DNA of 64,000 bases from Psychromicrobium silvestre (GCF_013408295.1 NZ_JACBYQ010000002.1:1240001-1304000), one strand, 5' to 3'; positions 53,957 to 63,494 are shown, counted from the first letter of the stretch. A program made the numbers and translations. Notes: generated by a model not told the origin, from the sequence alone.

Positions 53957-55008
53957 TGACTGAATCCCTCAAGCTTCACCGCGGTCCGCGACTTTTCCGT
54001 GAAATCACCCTGACGGTGGGTGCAATTCTTGGCTTGCTCTGCGTGCTAGCCGCGCTGGTCGGTGTCTTTTTCGGTATCACTCCGGTGATCTTCCGCTCCG
54101 GATCAATGGCTCCGGCCATTGACACTGGCGCACTCGCCCTGGTCCAGCAGGTGCCAGCTACCCGGTTGCAGCTTGGCGATGTGGTGAGTGTGCAAAACGC
54201 AGATCAGGAACGGGTCACCCACCGAGTGGTCGGTATTCAGGGTATGAGCAATGGAGAAATGCTGCTGACCCTGAAGGGGGATGCCAATCCGCAGCCTGAT
54301 GTTCAGACCTATCAGCTCAGCAAGGCCGATCGGGTGTTTTTCTCGGTGCCGATTCTAGGCTATCTATTGGCCTGGTTGCAGAGCCCCTGGGCGATTTTCC
54401 TGGGCGGCTTGCTGGTGGGAGTGCTGCTGATGCTGGCGTTCCGACCGGGCAGTAGAGGTCGGAATGCCTCGCCCGAATCGGCGGAAGCCACGATCGGCAC
54501 GACGACAGTCAGCGCAGCCACAGTCGGCGCAGCCAAGCCCCCGAGGCGCCGGCGCGGCCTGTTCACCGCTGTCACTCTGCTCGGACTCAGCGGCGGGTTG
54601 GTTTTCGCCGGGGCACAAAGCACAATGGCGGTGTTCCAGGACACCTCGGTAGCCACCTCCGGCACCTTCACCGGGGCGAGCCTGCCGCAGCCACTGCCAA
54701 ATCCACCGGACTGCGTTGCGAGCGGCGTGCCCTCTTCGGCCACCGTCTCCTGGAACTCCACGGCTGCTCTCCCGGCCGGGGCGCAGTTCAGGATCCGCTA
54801 TAGCGGGATAATTAATGGCACGGTGATGGTGGGTACCGGACACTCCTATGCCTTCGATGGCGCATTGCTGGGTGGGCTTGGGCTGAGCAGTGGTCGACTC
54901 ACCGTGCTGGTGGATTCGGTGATCACCGGCACCAACTGGGTTAGTCCGGTTTCCACTAGGACTATTGGTTACAGCATTACCCTGGTGATCAAGTCCTTCA
55001 CCTGCTGA
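53956..55008 (+). CDS. SipW-type signal peptidase fused to a SipW-substrate-like exported domain
   Basis: 350 aa in two parts. Residues 1-165 are a second SipW-type peptidase: membrane helix ~18-40, catalytic Ser50 in [14 protein letters not shown], His89 in [17 protein letters not shown], membrane helix ~131-162. After an Ala/Thr/Glu linker and the basic cluster PPRRRR (~195-200) comes a second signal-like segment, [20 protein letters not shown] then [15 protein letters not shown] (~224-239), the same pattern as in the three substrates, followed by a ~110-residue exported domain ending in Cys. No frameshift separates the halves. The domain may be cut by its own peptidase or by the sister enzyme. 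Convergent overlap with nhaA, 11 bp. Confidence 0.88.
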   Translation: MTESLKLHRGPRLFREITLTVGAILGLLCVLAALVGVFFGITPVIFRSGSMAPAIDTGALALVQQVPATRLQLGDVVSVQNADQERVTHRVVGIQGMSNGEMLLTLKGDANPQPDVQTYQLSKADRVFFSVPILGYLLAWLQSPWAIFLGGLLVGVLLMLAFRPGSRGRNASPESAEATIGTTTVSAATVGAAKPPRRRRGLFTAVTLLGLSGGLVFAGAQSTMAVFQDTSVATSGTFTGASLPQPLPNPPDCVASGVPSSATVSWNSTAALPAGAQFRIRYSGIINGTVMVGTGHSYAFDGALLGGLGLSSGRLTVLVDSVITGTNWVSPVSTRTIGYSITLVIKSFTC

Positions 55009-56251
55009 GTTCCGCCGCTCTCCGATAGTGCCGGTTGCGCGCTCTCAGCAGTATCGCGGCCAGCAGACCAGCTAGTACAGAGGCGCTCAGGATGGCGATT
55101 TTCGCATGATCGTTATGAGCCGAATCGCTGCCGAAGGCCAACTCACTGATCAACAAGGAGACGGTGAAACCAATCCCCGCCAGAATCGCCAGGCCCAGCA
55201 CATCGATCCAGGCCAAGCCGTCGTCGAGGCTCGCCCTGGTGGTTTTGGTCACCAAGAAGGTGGCTCCGAAAACCCCCACCATCTTGCCCAGCACCAAGGC
55301 CAGCACGATGCCCAGGGCTACCGAGTCGCCCAGTGCCGAGCTGAAGCCCTGCCAGCCGCCGATTGCGACTCCCGCCGAGAAAAATGCGAAGACCGGTACG
55401 GCCAACCCGGTGGAGAGTGGTCGAAACCGATGTTCGAAGTGCTCCGCCAACCCCGGGCCGTTTTCTGGTTTCCGGTCCTTACGCAGGACCGGTACAGCGA
55501 AAGCCAACAGCACTCCGGCCACCGTGGCATGTACCCCGGAGGCGTGCACTAAAGCCCAGGTCAGTACGGCCAGGGGGAGTAGCAAGTACCAGCTACGAAT
55601 GCGTTTTTGGACTAGCCAGCTGAACAGGCCGAGCGGGAGCAGAGCGAGCAGTAAATACTGCGGTTGCAGACCGTGCGGATAGAAAACGGCGATGATGGCG
55701 ATAGCGATCAGATCATCCACCACAGCCAAGGTGAGCAGGAAGGTCCGTAGGGCCGTTGGTAGATGGGTGCTGATTACCGCCAGCACGGCGAGAGCGAAGG
55801 CAATATCGGTCGCCGTTGGAATGGCCCAACCGTGCAGCGCCTCGCTGCCTGAATTCAGATTGATCAGGCTGTAGATGATCGCTGGCGCGGCCACCCCACC
55901 AATGGCAGCAGCCACCGGAACGATGGCTCGATCGAAACGTCGCAGATCGCCGGCTACGAATTCGCGTTTGAGTTCCAGGCCGGCCACGAAGAAGAAGACC
56001 GCCAATAAGCCATCCGAAGCCCAACTTCCCAGGCTCAGATTGAGGTGCAGGAAATCGATGCCGAAGCTGGCTTCCCGTAGTGAAAAATAGCCTGCCGACC
56101 AGGGCGAGTTAGCCCAGAGCAGGGCGGCAATGGTGGCCGCTAACAAGAGCGCACCACCCACAGTTTCCTTGCGCAGGATTGCGCTAATCCGCAACTGCTC
56201 GGAGGAGGAACTACGGCGGAAAATCCGCAGGGCGGGACGGTGCGTGATCAT
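54998..56251 (-). CDS. nhaA: Na+/H+ antiporter NhaA
   Basis: Electrogenic 2H+/Na+ exchange at the membrane. 417 aa, ~12 helices: [48 protein letters not shown] (Asp of the ion site), [20 protein letters not shown] (the paired Asp-Asp), [15 protein letters not shown] near the end. ATG start 56251. Independent of the SipW operon, with which it converges. Confidence 0.95.
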   Translation of the reverse strand: MITHRPALRIFRRSSSSEQLRISAILRKETVGGALLLAATIAALLWANSPWSAGYFSLREASFGIDFLHLNLSLGSWASDGLLAVFFFVAGLELKREFVAGDLRRFDRAIVPVAAAIGGVAAPAIIYSLINLNSGSEALHGWAIPTATDIAFALAVLAVISTHLPTALRTFLLTLAVVDDLIAIAIIAVFYPHGLQPQYLLLALLPLGLFSWLVQKRIRSWYLLLPLAVLTWALVHASGVHATVAGVLLAFAVPVLRKDRKPENGPGLAEHFEHRFRPLSTGLAVPVFAFFSAGVAIGGWQGFSSALGDSVALGIVLALVLGKMVGVFGATFLVTKTTRASLDDGLAWIDVLGLAILAGIGFTVSLLISELAFGSDSAHNDHAKIAILSASVLAGLLAAILLRARNRHYRRAAELSR

Positions 56252-56382
56252 GGCTGATCCTCAGGAAGATTCGGGCTCGCAAATGACTGCCGACCAGACT
56301 TCCCGGCGCACCATGATCTAGTTTAGCTGGTTTTGTCCCGCCCCCGCAGGCTAACCCTCAAGGAGGTTAGCGGTTGATCAGG

Positions 56383-56607
56383 TTAGCCGTTGATGAGGGT
56401 GCGGATGCCGATGACCGCAGTAGCCAAGCCAAGGATCATCGAGATGCTCACCAGCATGAAATGCACCATTAAGAATCTGGTGGCCTTGCCGGACTCGTCG
56501 CGGGCGCGGGGATCCTTGAGAATCCTGCGCAGGAAGGGAGGCCAAACGATCAACGACCATAGTCCGGCGAGAATCAGAACCAGGCTGAGAAAGGGAGGGA
56601 GGCTCAT
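56383..56607 (-). CDS. Small two-helix membrane protein (SCO4848-like)
   Basis: 74 aa: helix 1 FLSLVLILAGLWSLIVWPPFL, a cytosolic loop with basic and acidic residues, and helix 2 FLMVHFMLVSISMILGLATAVIGIRTLI. The L-W-S-x-x-x-W-P and V-H-F.L...S..LG...G.R.L pattern resembles a small family conserved in actinobacteria (SCO4848 type); I am not certain of the match. ATGA overlap with the DUF2505 gene. Confidence 0.7.
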   Translation of the reverse strand: MSLPPFLSLVLILAGLWSLIVWPPFLRRILKDPRARDESGKATRFLMVHFMLVSISMILGLATAVIGIRTLING

Positions 56608-57101
56608 GCGGACTCGAGCACTTTCCGGGCTTCGCTGACCTGCAGATTGAGTGCCTTGGCCAGCGCGGGCTCGGCTGCTTGCACGATCTTATTGCCGAAG
56701 AGCGGAATGCTGGAGGTCACGGTGCCTTCCAGCTCGATCCTGGTGCTGGCACCTTCGGCCACGATCCGCTGCACGGCTTTGGCCTCCACCGGCGCACCGG
56801 AGATCTTGGCGCTGATCTGTACCTCGCGGGAACCATCCGCCGCGGGCGCGGACCACTGTTCCTGCTGCTGCACGTTCAGCCGGGCACCAACGAACTTCTT
56901 CGCCAGCTCGGGAAGCCGATCGGTTGGCATCGAGCGCACCGAGACGGTGCTGAAGGCAGCCGCCCGGTCTCCTGTGAGCGTGAAGGATTCCAAGGTACCC
57001 CCAGCGGCTTCGCTGACCTGACGGACGAAGTCTTCGCTGCTGAACAGTTCGACGACTTGCTCTACTCCGGCGGATAACGACGCGGACGTGGACAGGGCCA
57101 T
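56604..57101 (-). CDS. DUF2505 family protein
   Basis: 165 aa, START/SRPBCC-like fold suspected: SASLSAGVEQVVELFSSEDFVRQVSEAAGG, then alternating strands, EQWSAPAADGSREVQISAKISGAPVEAKAV, and a long C-terminal amphipathic helix IPLFGNKIVQAAEPALAKAL. Ligand unknown. ATG 57101 with GAGGAG 5 nt upstream; the frame is open four codons further. Divergent from mfd. Confidence 0.82.
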   Translation of the reverse strand: MALSTSASLSAGVEQVVELFSSEDFVRQVSEAAGGTLESFTLTGDRAAAFSTVSVRSMPTDRLPELAKKFVGARLNVQQQEQWSAPAADGSREVQISAKISGAPVEAKAVQRIVAEGASTRIELEGTVTSSIPLFGNKIVQAAEPALAKALNLQVSEARKVLESA

Positions 57102-57172
57102 GGTGCTCCTCAATCATTTGGTAATCACGTGGTTTCGTTCTCAACTATCTTACGGCCCGCTCTAACCCCCGC

Positions 57173-57229
57173 CGAGTGTGGAGATATACACGTTAAGACC
57201 GGGGTATAAGGTGCAGATCTCCACACTCG
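57173..57229. repeat. 57-bp palindromic element between DUF2505 and mfd
   Basis: CGAGTGTGGAGAT (57173-57185) and its exact inverse ATCTCCACACTCG (57217-57229) enclose 31 bp in which TATAC (57185-57189) and GTATA (57204-57208) form a nested repeat. It lies between divergent genes, 72 bp from one start and 97 bp from the other, so it is not a terminator. It may be a regulatory site or an intergenic repeat; no other copy is seen in the window. Confidence 0.7.
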
Positions 57230-57325
57230 ACGGAATATGATGGAAGCATCACCCCGGAGTTCTTAGGAATTTCGGGCTTTTGTGCTGGCCGTTCTGCCGG
57301 TGCTGCCAACTGATGGGGAGAATCC

Positions 57326-60300
57326 ATGGGTCTGAATGGTTTGCGCAGCTCCTTGCGCGAGGAACCGAGCATTGCCAGGGTCCGACGGGAGGCCGCCCGG
57401 GCACATGCCCAGCGCAGTACCGACCTGCAGATCGGCGCCCCGAATGGCCTCCGTGCCCCGCTGCTCGCTGAGATCGCCGAGGCCATGCCGGAGGCCAGCT
57501 CGATCGAGGGCCAAACAGCTTCCAGCCCCGGCGTGCTACTCGTGGTGACGGCAACCTCGCGGGAGAGCGAAGATCTGGTCCAAGCCTTGCGGGCCTATCT
57601 CCCGGACGAGACCGTGGTGGATTTTCCCAGTTGGGAGACGTTGCCGCATGAGCGACTCTCGCCACGTTCGGACACCGTGGGACGACGACTCGCGGTGCTG
57701 CGCCGCCTGAAGCGGGACCCGCAGCTGAAGGTAGTGGTGGCGCCGATCCGGGCCGTCGTGCAACCCATCGTCGCGGGCCTGGGCGAGCTGGAGCCGGTGG
57801 AGCTACGGCTCGGCCAGCAGATTGCCTTTGACGAGGTAGTACGTAAACTCGCCGATGCTGCCTACGCCCGGGTGGATATGGTCACCCACCGCGGTGAGTT
57901 CGCGGTTCGCGGCGGAATTATCGACGTTTTCCCACCCACCGACGATCATCCGATCCGGGTCGAATTCTTCGGCGACGAAGTTGACTCGATGCGTTGGTTC
58001 GCGGTGGCCGATCAGCGCTCGCTGACCTCGGTGAGCGGAACCATCAGCCATCCCGAATCGCTGTACGCCCCACCCTGCCGGGAGCTGCTGATCACTGCTG
58101 CCGTGCAATCCCGGGCGGCCAAACTCAAGGACCAGTTCCCGGCAGCGGCGGCCATGCTGGAGAAGATCGCCGGCGGCATTGCTGTGGAAGGAATGGAATC
58201 GCTCACCCCGGTTCTGGTGGACCGGATGGTCCCGGTAGTCTCCGAACTGCCGCCCGGATCGATCGTCGTGGTGCTGGAACCGGAGCGCGTGCGCGGCCGG
58301 GCACACGATCTGGAAGCGACGAATGAAGAGTTCCTGGAGGCAGCGTGGTCCACAGCTTCCGACGGCGGTACGGCGCCACTCGATGTGGGTGGGCTCAATC
58401 AGCAGTTGGCCAGTGCTAGCTTCGCCTCCCTGACGGATACCCGCAGTTCGGCTCTATTGGCCGGGGCAAGTTGGTGGTCGGTTTCAGCGCTGGGTACCGA
58501 TGCCGAATTGAACCCGGAGCTGGATGTGCTGAGCATCCCGGCGCGGGAGCCACGAGGTTATCAGGGCAATGTCGCCGAAATGCTCGACTTCATCGGTGGT
58601 CGGATTAAGGACCAATGGCGCGTTGTGGTGGCCACCGATGGTCCCGGTCCCGCGCAGCGGCTGGCGGAGCTTTTCCATGATGCGGATATCCCGGCCAGCC
58701 GGGTCGATTCCCTTGATTCCGAGCCACAGCCCGGAATCATCGAGGTGACCACTGCCGCCGTCGGACATGGTTTTGTGCTGGACGGTTTGAAACTGGGTCT
58801 GCTGACCGAAGCCGATCTGCTGGGTAAAAGTTCCGCATCCTCCACCAAGGACATGCGCAAGATGCCCTCCAAACGGCGCAATGCCGTGGACCCGCTGCAA
58901 TTGCGGGCCGGAGACTCAGTGGTGCATGAGCAGCACGGCATCGGCCGATTTGTGGAGCTGATTCAGCGCCGGGTGGCCGGGACCGAGGGCAGCCGCGAAT
59001 ACTTGGTGCTGGAATACGCACCGGCAAAGCGCGGAGCACCCGGGGATAAGCTCTTTGTGCCCACCGATCAACTCGATCAGATCACCGCCTATGTGGGCGG
59101 GGACACCCCCGCACTGAGCAAGATGGGTGGCTCCGACTGGGCCTCCACTAAGAACAAGGCTCGCCGCGCGGTCAAGGAGATCGCCGGTGAGCTGATCAGG
59201 CTTTATTCGGCCAGGATGGCCTCCAAGGGGCACGCCTTCGCCCCGGACACCCCATGGCAGCGAGAGCTGGAGGAGGCTTTCCCCTATGTGGAGACCCCCG
59301 ATCAGCTAACCACGATCAATGAGGTCAAAGCCGATATGGAGCGGGAAATCCCGATGGACCGACTGGTCTCCGGGGACGTCGGTTACGGCAAGACCGAGAT
59401 CGCGGTGCGCGCGGCTTTCAAGGCGATCCAGGATGGTAAGCAGGTCGCCGTGTTGGTGCCGACCACGCTGTTAGCGCAGCAGCACTACGAGACGTTCACT
59501 GAGCGTTTCTCCGGCTTTCCGGTGCGGGTCAAGCCGCTTTCCCGTTTCCAGGCTGGTAAGGAAGCCAAGGAAACTGCTGAGGGCGTGGCCAATGGTTCGG
59601 TGGATCTGGTGATCGGAACCCACCGATTGCTTTCCAAAGACTTCCGCTTCAAGGACCTCGGCTTAGTGATTGTCGACGAGGAGCAGCGCTTCGGCGTCGA
59701 ACACAAGGAACAGCTCAAAAAGATGCGCACCAATGTGGACGTGCTGGCGATGAGTGCCACGCCGATCCCGCGCACCCTGGAAATGTCCCTCACCGGCATC
59801 CGCGAGACCTCGACGCTTGCGACCCCGCCCGAGGAACGGCATCCGGTGCTGACCTACGTCGGTCCCTATACCGATAAGCAGACCTCCGCGGCGATCCGTC
59901 GCGAATTAATGCGTGAAGGCCAGGTGTTCTTCGTGCACAACCGGGTATCCTCCATCGAGCGGATCGCCGCGCATGTGCAGCAATTGGTGCCGGAAGCGAG
60001 GATCGCGGTGGCACACGGTCAGATGAGCGAATCACGGCTGGAACAGATCATCGTGGACTTCTGGGAGAAGCGATTCGATGTACTGGTCTGCACCACGATC
60101 ATCGAGACCGGCTTGGATATCTCCAACGCGAACACCCTGATCGTGGACGGGGCCGATAAATATGGCCTGTCCCAATTGCATCAATTGCGTGGCCGGGTGG
60201 GCCGGGGAAGGGAACGGGCCTATGCCTACTTCCTGTATCCGGCGGAGAAACCACTCGGCGAGGTAGCCCTGGAGCGGCTCAAAGCGGTGGCCGCGCACAA

Positions 60301-60937
60301 TGAGTTGGGCGCTGGCATGCAACTGGCGCTGAAAGACTTGGAAATCCGTGGCGCAGGCAATCTGCTGGGTGGCGAACAATCGGGCCATATCGCCGGAGTG
60401 GGCTTCGACCTCTACATTCGACTAGTCGGCGAAGCCGTGGCCGATTTCCGTGGTGAGACCGATGATAAGTCCACGGAGATGAAAATCGAACTACCGGTTA
60501 ACGCACACTTGCCACACGATTATGTGCCGGGGGAGCGGCTTCGACTGGAGGCTTATCGCAAACTCGCCTCGGCACAGAGCGCCGAAGCCATTGACGAGGT
60601 GCTCGAGGAACTCACCGATCGTTACGGTGAGCCGCCGGCCGCGGTACTGAACCTGATCGCCGTCGCCCGTTTCCGGGTTGCCGCACGCGAACTGGGGCTG
60701 AGCGACGTCGCTGTGCAGGGGAACTTCGTGAAGTTCGCCCCGGCTGACCTTCCGGAATCCAAGGTGATGCGGGTCAAGCGGCTCTATCCGGGCTCCTTGG
60801 TGAAGCCCGCGTTGTCCCAGATCTTGGTGCCCAAGCCAAAGACCGCCCGGATTGGCGGACGGGATCTGGTGGATTCGGAAATCCTGGCGTGGGCGGAACA
60901 GGTGCTGAATGCGATTTTCACCGAGACGCCGGCCTGA
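57326..60937 (+). CDS. mfd: Transcription-repair coupling factor
   Basis: Removes stalled RNA polymerase and recruits UvrA. 1203 aa: UvrB-like N-terminal modules (~70-350), RNA-polymerase-interacting CarD-like domain (~528-590, GDSVVHEQHGIGRFVEL), RecG-like translocase with Walker A SGDVGYGKTEIAVRAAF (~684), VIGTHRLL, DEEQRFGVEHKEQLKK (~784), ATPIPRTLEMSLTGIRE, VCTTIIETGLDISNANTLIV, QLRGRVGRGRERAYAYF, and the C-terminal TRCF domain. ATG with GGGGAG 6 nt upstream. Confidence 0.98.
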   Translation: MGLNGLRSSLREEPSIARVRREAARAHAQRSTDLQIGAPNGLRAPLLAEIAEAMPEASSIEGQTASSPGVLLVVTATSRESEDLVQALRAYLPDETVVDFPSWETLPHERLSPRSDTVGRRLAVLRRLKRDPQLKVVVAPIRAVVQPIVAGLGELEPVELRLGQQIAFDEVVRKLADAAYARVDMVTHRGEFAVRGGIIDVFPPTDDHPIRVEFFGDEVDSMRWFAVADQRSLTSVSGTISHPESLYAPPCRELLITAAVQSRAAKLKDQFPAAAAMLEKIAGGIAVEGMESLTPVLVDRMVPVVSELPPGSIVVVLEPERVRGRAHDLEATNEEFLEAAWSTASDGGTAPLDVGGLNQQLASASFASLTDTRSSALLAGASWWSVSALGTDAELNPELDVLSIPAREPRGYQGNVAEMLDFIGGRIKDQWRVVVATDGPGPAQRLAELFHDADIPASRVDSLDSEPQPGIIEVTTAAVGHGFVLDGLKLGLLTEADLLGKSSASSTKDMRKMPSKRRNAVDPLQLRAGDSVVHEQHGIGRFVELIQRRVAGTEGSREYLVLEYAPAKRGAPGDKLFVPTDQLDQITAYVGGDTPALSKMGGSDWASTKNKARRAVKEIAGELIRLYSARMASKGHAFAPDTPWQRELEEAFPYVETPDQLTTINEVKADMEREIPMDRLVSGDVGYGKTEIAVRAAFKAIQDGKQVAVLVPTTLLAQQHYETFTERFSGFPVRVKPLSRFQAGKEAKETAEGVANGSVDLVIGTHRLLSKDFRFKDLGLVIVDEEQRFGVEHKEQLKKMRTNVDVLAMSATPIPRTLEMSLTGIRETSTLATPPEERHPVLTYVGPYTDKQTSAAIRRELMREGQVFFVHNRVSSIERIAAHVQQLVPEARIAVAHGQMSESRLEQIIVDFWEKRFDVLVCTTIIETGLDISNANTLIVDGADKYGLSQLHQLRGRVGRGRERAYAYFLYPAEKPLGEVALERLKAVAAHNELGAGMQLALKDLEIRGAGNLLGGEQSGHIAGVGFDLYIRLVGEAVADFRGETDDKSTEMKIELPVNAHLPHDYVPGERLRLEAYRKLASAQSAEAIDEVLEELTDRYGEPPAAVLNLIAVARFRVAARELGLSDVAVQGNFVKFAPADLPESKVMRVKRLYPGSLVKPALSQILVPKPKTARIGGRDLVDSEILAWAEQVLNAIFTETPA

Positions 60938-61023
60938 TGCTCAGCGGAGGACTACACCAGGCTTAAGTCGGGCACAGTTGGTGGTTCAACCATGGAGTTT
61001 CAAGCAACTAGCAAAGGAGCACC

Positions 61024-61443
61024 ATGGAGAACAAAACCAAACTGGCCCTGACCGGGGCCGGGGTTGCTGCGGTGATTGCGCTCGGAGCGGGCGGAGCCAC
61101 CCTGGCTAACGCTGCAACCGAGACGCCCTCGACCAGCAGCAGTACCAGCACCTCCTCGACGCAGCCAAGCAATCAAGCGCCGGAGGGGAACGGCAACACC
61201 GATCCCTCAAAGCCGATGCGAACCGATGAGCAACTGCTCACCGGGGATGTGGCCACCAAGGTGACCGCGGCGGCCAAGGCTAAGGAGCCGACGGCGACCA
61301 TTCAGCGAGTCGAGACCGATTCGGATGGCGTCTACGAGGCTCATATGGTGCGCACCGACGGTACCCAGATCATTGTGCAGATCGATAAGTCGTACAACGT
61401 GACCGGGGTGCAGGAGATGGGGGCTAAGACCGGCTCCAAGTAA
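61024..61443 (+). CDS. Small exported PepSY-like protein
   Basis: 139 aa: signal peptide (KTKLALTGAGVAAVIALGAGGATLANA, cleavage after ANA), a Ser/Thr/Pro-rich linker (~30-65), and a PepSY-like domain (~70-135): TGDVATKVTAAAKAKEPTATIQRVETDSDGVYEAHMVRTDGTQIIVQIDKSYNV. PepSY-type domains often inhibit peptidases or bind envelope proteins. AAGGAGC Shine-Dalgarno. A strong terminator follows. Confidence 0.85.
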   Translation: MENKTKLALTGAGVAAVIALGAGGATLANAATETPSTSSSTSTSSTQPSNQAPEGNGNTDPSKPMRTDEQLLTGDVATKVTAAAKAKEPTATIQRVETDSDGVYEAHMVRTDGTQIIVQIDKSYNVTGVQEMGAKTGSK

Positions 61444-61467
61444 CCTTGAGGCTCGCACCTTCATCGG

Positions 61468-61505
61468 GGCGTCTCCTGCCGCTGTGCTGAGCGGTAGGAG
61501 ACGCC
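61468..61505 (+). terminator. Terminator after the PepSY-like gene
   Basis: GGCGTCTCCTGCCGCT (61468-61483) and AGCGGTAGGAGACGCC (61490-61505) form a 16-bp stem with one G-T pair and a 6-nt loop. No T-run follows, as is common for actinobacterial terminators. Being symmetric, it may also serve the convergent dehydrogenase gene. Confidence 0.75.
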
Positions 61506-61537
61506 TTCGAGCGTTCAGCTCCCACACCGGTCGGTGC

Positions 61538-62458
61538 TTAGGAACTTTCGGGTAGGTAACCCCGGACGCTGCCATCGGGGGAAACCTGCTTGACGATGAG
61601 CGAACAATCCTTATCCGCGAGTCCCTCGTCGATCAGTGCGTCCAGGTGCTCGCGAACCAGGCCCGCGGCGGGTAGCTTGACGCCGGTCGCGATCCCCGCC
61701 TGCAAGGCCAGCCCGATGTCTTTCCGGGCCAGATCAACGCGGAAAGTGGCATCGAAGTTGTGATTGGCTGCCGAGGTTGGCACGATTCCGGGCACCGGGT
61801 ACCAGGTCTGCTGGGCCCAGGAGCGAGCCGAGGAGACCGAGGCGATCTCCCAGAACACCTGCGGGTCCAAGCCGAGGTGCTCGGCCAGCTGGGAACCTTC
61901 GGAAGCGGCCATCAGATCGATGAAGAGCATCATGTTATTGCAAATCTTGGCTGCAATACCCGCAGTGGCCGCGCCGGCTGCGATGACTTTTCCGGACATT
62001 GGTTCGATAAAGCCGGTGGCGTCCCGGACGGCGTCGTCCGCGCCGCCTAGCATGAAGGCCAGCGTTCCGGCGGCGGCACCGCTGATGCCCCCGGAGACCG
62101 GGGAATCGACGAAGCGGAATCCACGGGCTGCGGATTGCTCATGGCAGAAGCGGGAGGTCTCGATATCCACCGTGGAGCTATCCGCCAGCAGCGTGCTGGT
62201 CTTGGCATTGGCCCAGATTCCTTCCGGGCCGTCAAAGACGCTGCGCACATGTTCGCCCTTGGGCAGCATGGTAAATACCACCTCGGCATCCAACACAGCG
62301 GCCGCGATGTTCTCCACGATCTCCACGCCCTCAGCAGCGGCAGCGGCGCAGGCCTCGGGGTTTAGATCAAAAGCCCGTACCCGGTGGCCCGCCTTGACCA
62401 GATTCGCCGTCATCGGTCCGCCCATATTTCCCAGGCCGATCCATCCGTAATTCGTCAC
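61538..62458 (-). CDS. 3-hydroxyisobutyrate dehydrogenase-family NAD(P)-dependent oxidoreductase
   Basis: Beta-hydroxyacid dehydrogenase superfamily. 306 aa: NAD site YGWIGLGNMGGPMTANLVKAGH, FTMLPKGEHV, FVDSPVSGGISGAAAGTLAFMLGG (substrate-site signature), AKICNNMMLFIDLMAASEG (catalytic Lys), and RVDLARKDIGLALQAG. MmsB-like by sequence, but glyoxylate/tartronate-semialdehyde reductases share these motifs. GTG 62458 with AAGGAGG 6 nt upstream; the frame is open a further 104 codons without support. Divergent from a LysR regulator. Confidence 0.88.
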   Translation of the reverse strand: MTNYGWIGLGNMGGPMTANLVKAGHRVRAFDLNPEACAAAAAEGVEIVENIAAAVLDAEVVFTMLPKGEHVRSVFDGPEGIWANAKTSTLLADSSTVDIETSRFCHEQSAARGFRFVDSPVSGGISGAAAGTLAFMLGGADDAVRDATGFIEPMSGKVIAAGAATAGIAAKICNNMMLFIDLMAASEGSQLAEHLGLDPQVFWEIASVSSARSWAQQTWYPVPGIVPTSAANHNFDATFRVDLARKDIGLALQAGIATGVKLPAAGLVREHLDALIDEGLADKDCSLIVKQVSPDGSVRGYLPESS

Positions 62459-62550
62459 GAGTCCTCCTTCAGTCGCTGTGATGAAAACCACTCTATGACG
62501 GACGTAGATGCCGATCAACGCACAAACAGAACCAATCTTGCAAGCATCCT

Positions 62551-62564
62551 GTGCATGAATGCAC
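62551..62564. promoter_or_regulatory. Palindrome at the LysR start, candidate operator
   Basis: GTGCAT-GA-ATGCAC is a perfect 14-bp palindrome in the 100-bp gap between the divergent dehydrogenase and LysR genes. It overlaps the first ATG of the LysR frame (62559), which hints that translation starts further in or that the site blocks it. LysR proteins typically bind such sites in divergent promoters. Confidence 0.5.
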
Positions 62565-63494
62565 AATGTATGGATGGAGCAAGGCTTTGATGAACACCGA
62601 CACCTCGAGGACCTAATGACTTTCCTGGCGGTCGCCAGGCTAGGTCGATACAACGCGGCCGGTGAAGCGTTGGGAGTGAACCATTCCACCGTTTCCCGGC
62701 GGATCCGCTCGTTGGAGAAGGCGATGGGTGGGCGGGTCCTGGTTCGCACGCCCACCGGCTGGGAGGTCACCGGCCTGGGTCGTCAAGCCTTGACCACCGC
62801 CGAAGAGATTGAGCGGGCGCTGGCGTCCTTGGCACAGCGTAGCCAGGACGGAGAGATGAAGGGGATGATCCGGGTGGCGGCGCCGGATGCCTTTTCCACC
62901 GAGTTCGCGGTGCCCGCGCTGGCTAGATTACAACAGCAAAATCCGGGTCTCACGGTCGAGCTGATCAGCGCCACCCAACGAGTCCGGCAGAATCGTTCCG
63001 GGGTGGACCTGGAAGTGGTGGTGGGCAAGCCGTTCGTACACAAGGCGATCGCCGTACGGCTGATGGACTATGAGCTCGGACTTTACGCCAGCCAGGACTA
63101 TCTGGACCGTTTCGGCACCCCACAGGGCCTGCCGGAGCTGGCCGGGCACCGGATTAATTTCTATATCGAGTCAGCCCTGCGCATCGACGATCTGGATCGG
63201 GCCACCGAAAGCCTTCCGCAATGCCGCCGCGGCATCGACTCCACGAGCGTCTTCGCCCACGTCGCCGCCACCGAAGCCGGGGCGGGCATCGGTCTGCTGC
63301 CCAGCTACCTGGGCGAGCAGCGTCCCGGCTTGCGGAGGCTGCTCGCCCAGGAATATGCGCATCCTTTGTCCTACTGGGCGGTGGTCCGGGAGGAGGCAAT
63401 GCGTAATCCCGTGGTGGCCGCCACTATCGATGCTCTGCAGAGCAAAGGCGCCGCAGGCATCGACAGTAGAGCATCGATAACAGAGCATCGATAA
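62559..63494 (+). CDS. LysR-family transcriptional regulator
   Basis: 311 aa: winged HTH HLEDLMTFLAVARLGRYNAAGEALGVNHSTVSRRIRSLEKAMGGRVLVRTPTGWEVT, then a LysR-type substrate-binding domain (~95-295). Probably controls the divergent dehydrogenase. No Shine-Dalgarno precedes 62559; ATGs at 62574 and 62616 (with GAGGA) are alternatives. The last codons and stop lie in a 14-bp tandem repeat, so the C-terminus (GIDSRASITEHR) is repeat-encoded. Confidence 0.88.
   Translation: MHNVWMEQGFDEHRHLEDLMTFLAVARLGRYNAAGEALGVNHSTVSRRIRSLEKAMGGRVLVRTPTGWEVTGLGRQALTTAEEIERALASLAQRSQDGEMKGMIRVAAPDAFSTEFAVPALARLQQQNPGLTVELISATQRVRQNRSGVDLEVVVGKPFVHKAIAVRLMDYELGLYASQDYLDRFGTPQGLPELAGHRINFYIESALRIDDLDRATESLPQCRRGIDSTSVFAHVAATEAGAGIGLLPSYLGEQRPGLRRLLAQEYAHPLSYWAVVREEAMRNPVVAATIDALQSKGAAGIDSRASITEHR

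Noticed and set aside
57173-57229. Palindrome before mfd as a terminator.
   Set aside because: Both flanking genes point away from it, and no T-run is present.
62459-62770. N-terminal extension of the dehydrogenase gene by 104 codons.
   Set aside because: It runs antisense into the LysR gene, has no family match, and the GTG at 62458 has a strong AAGGAGG site.
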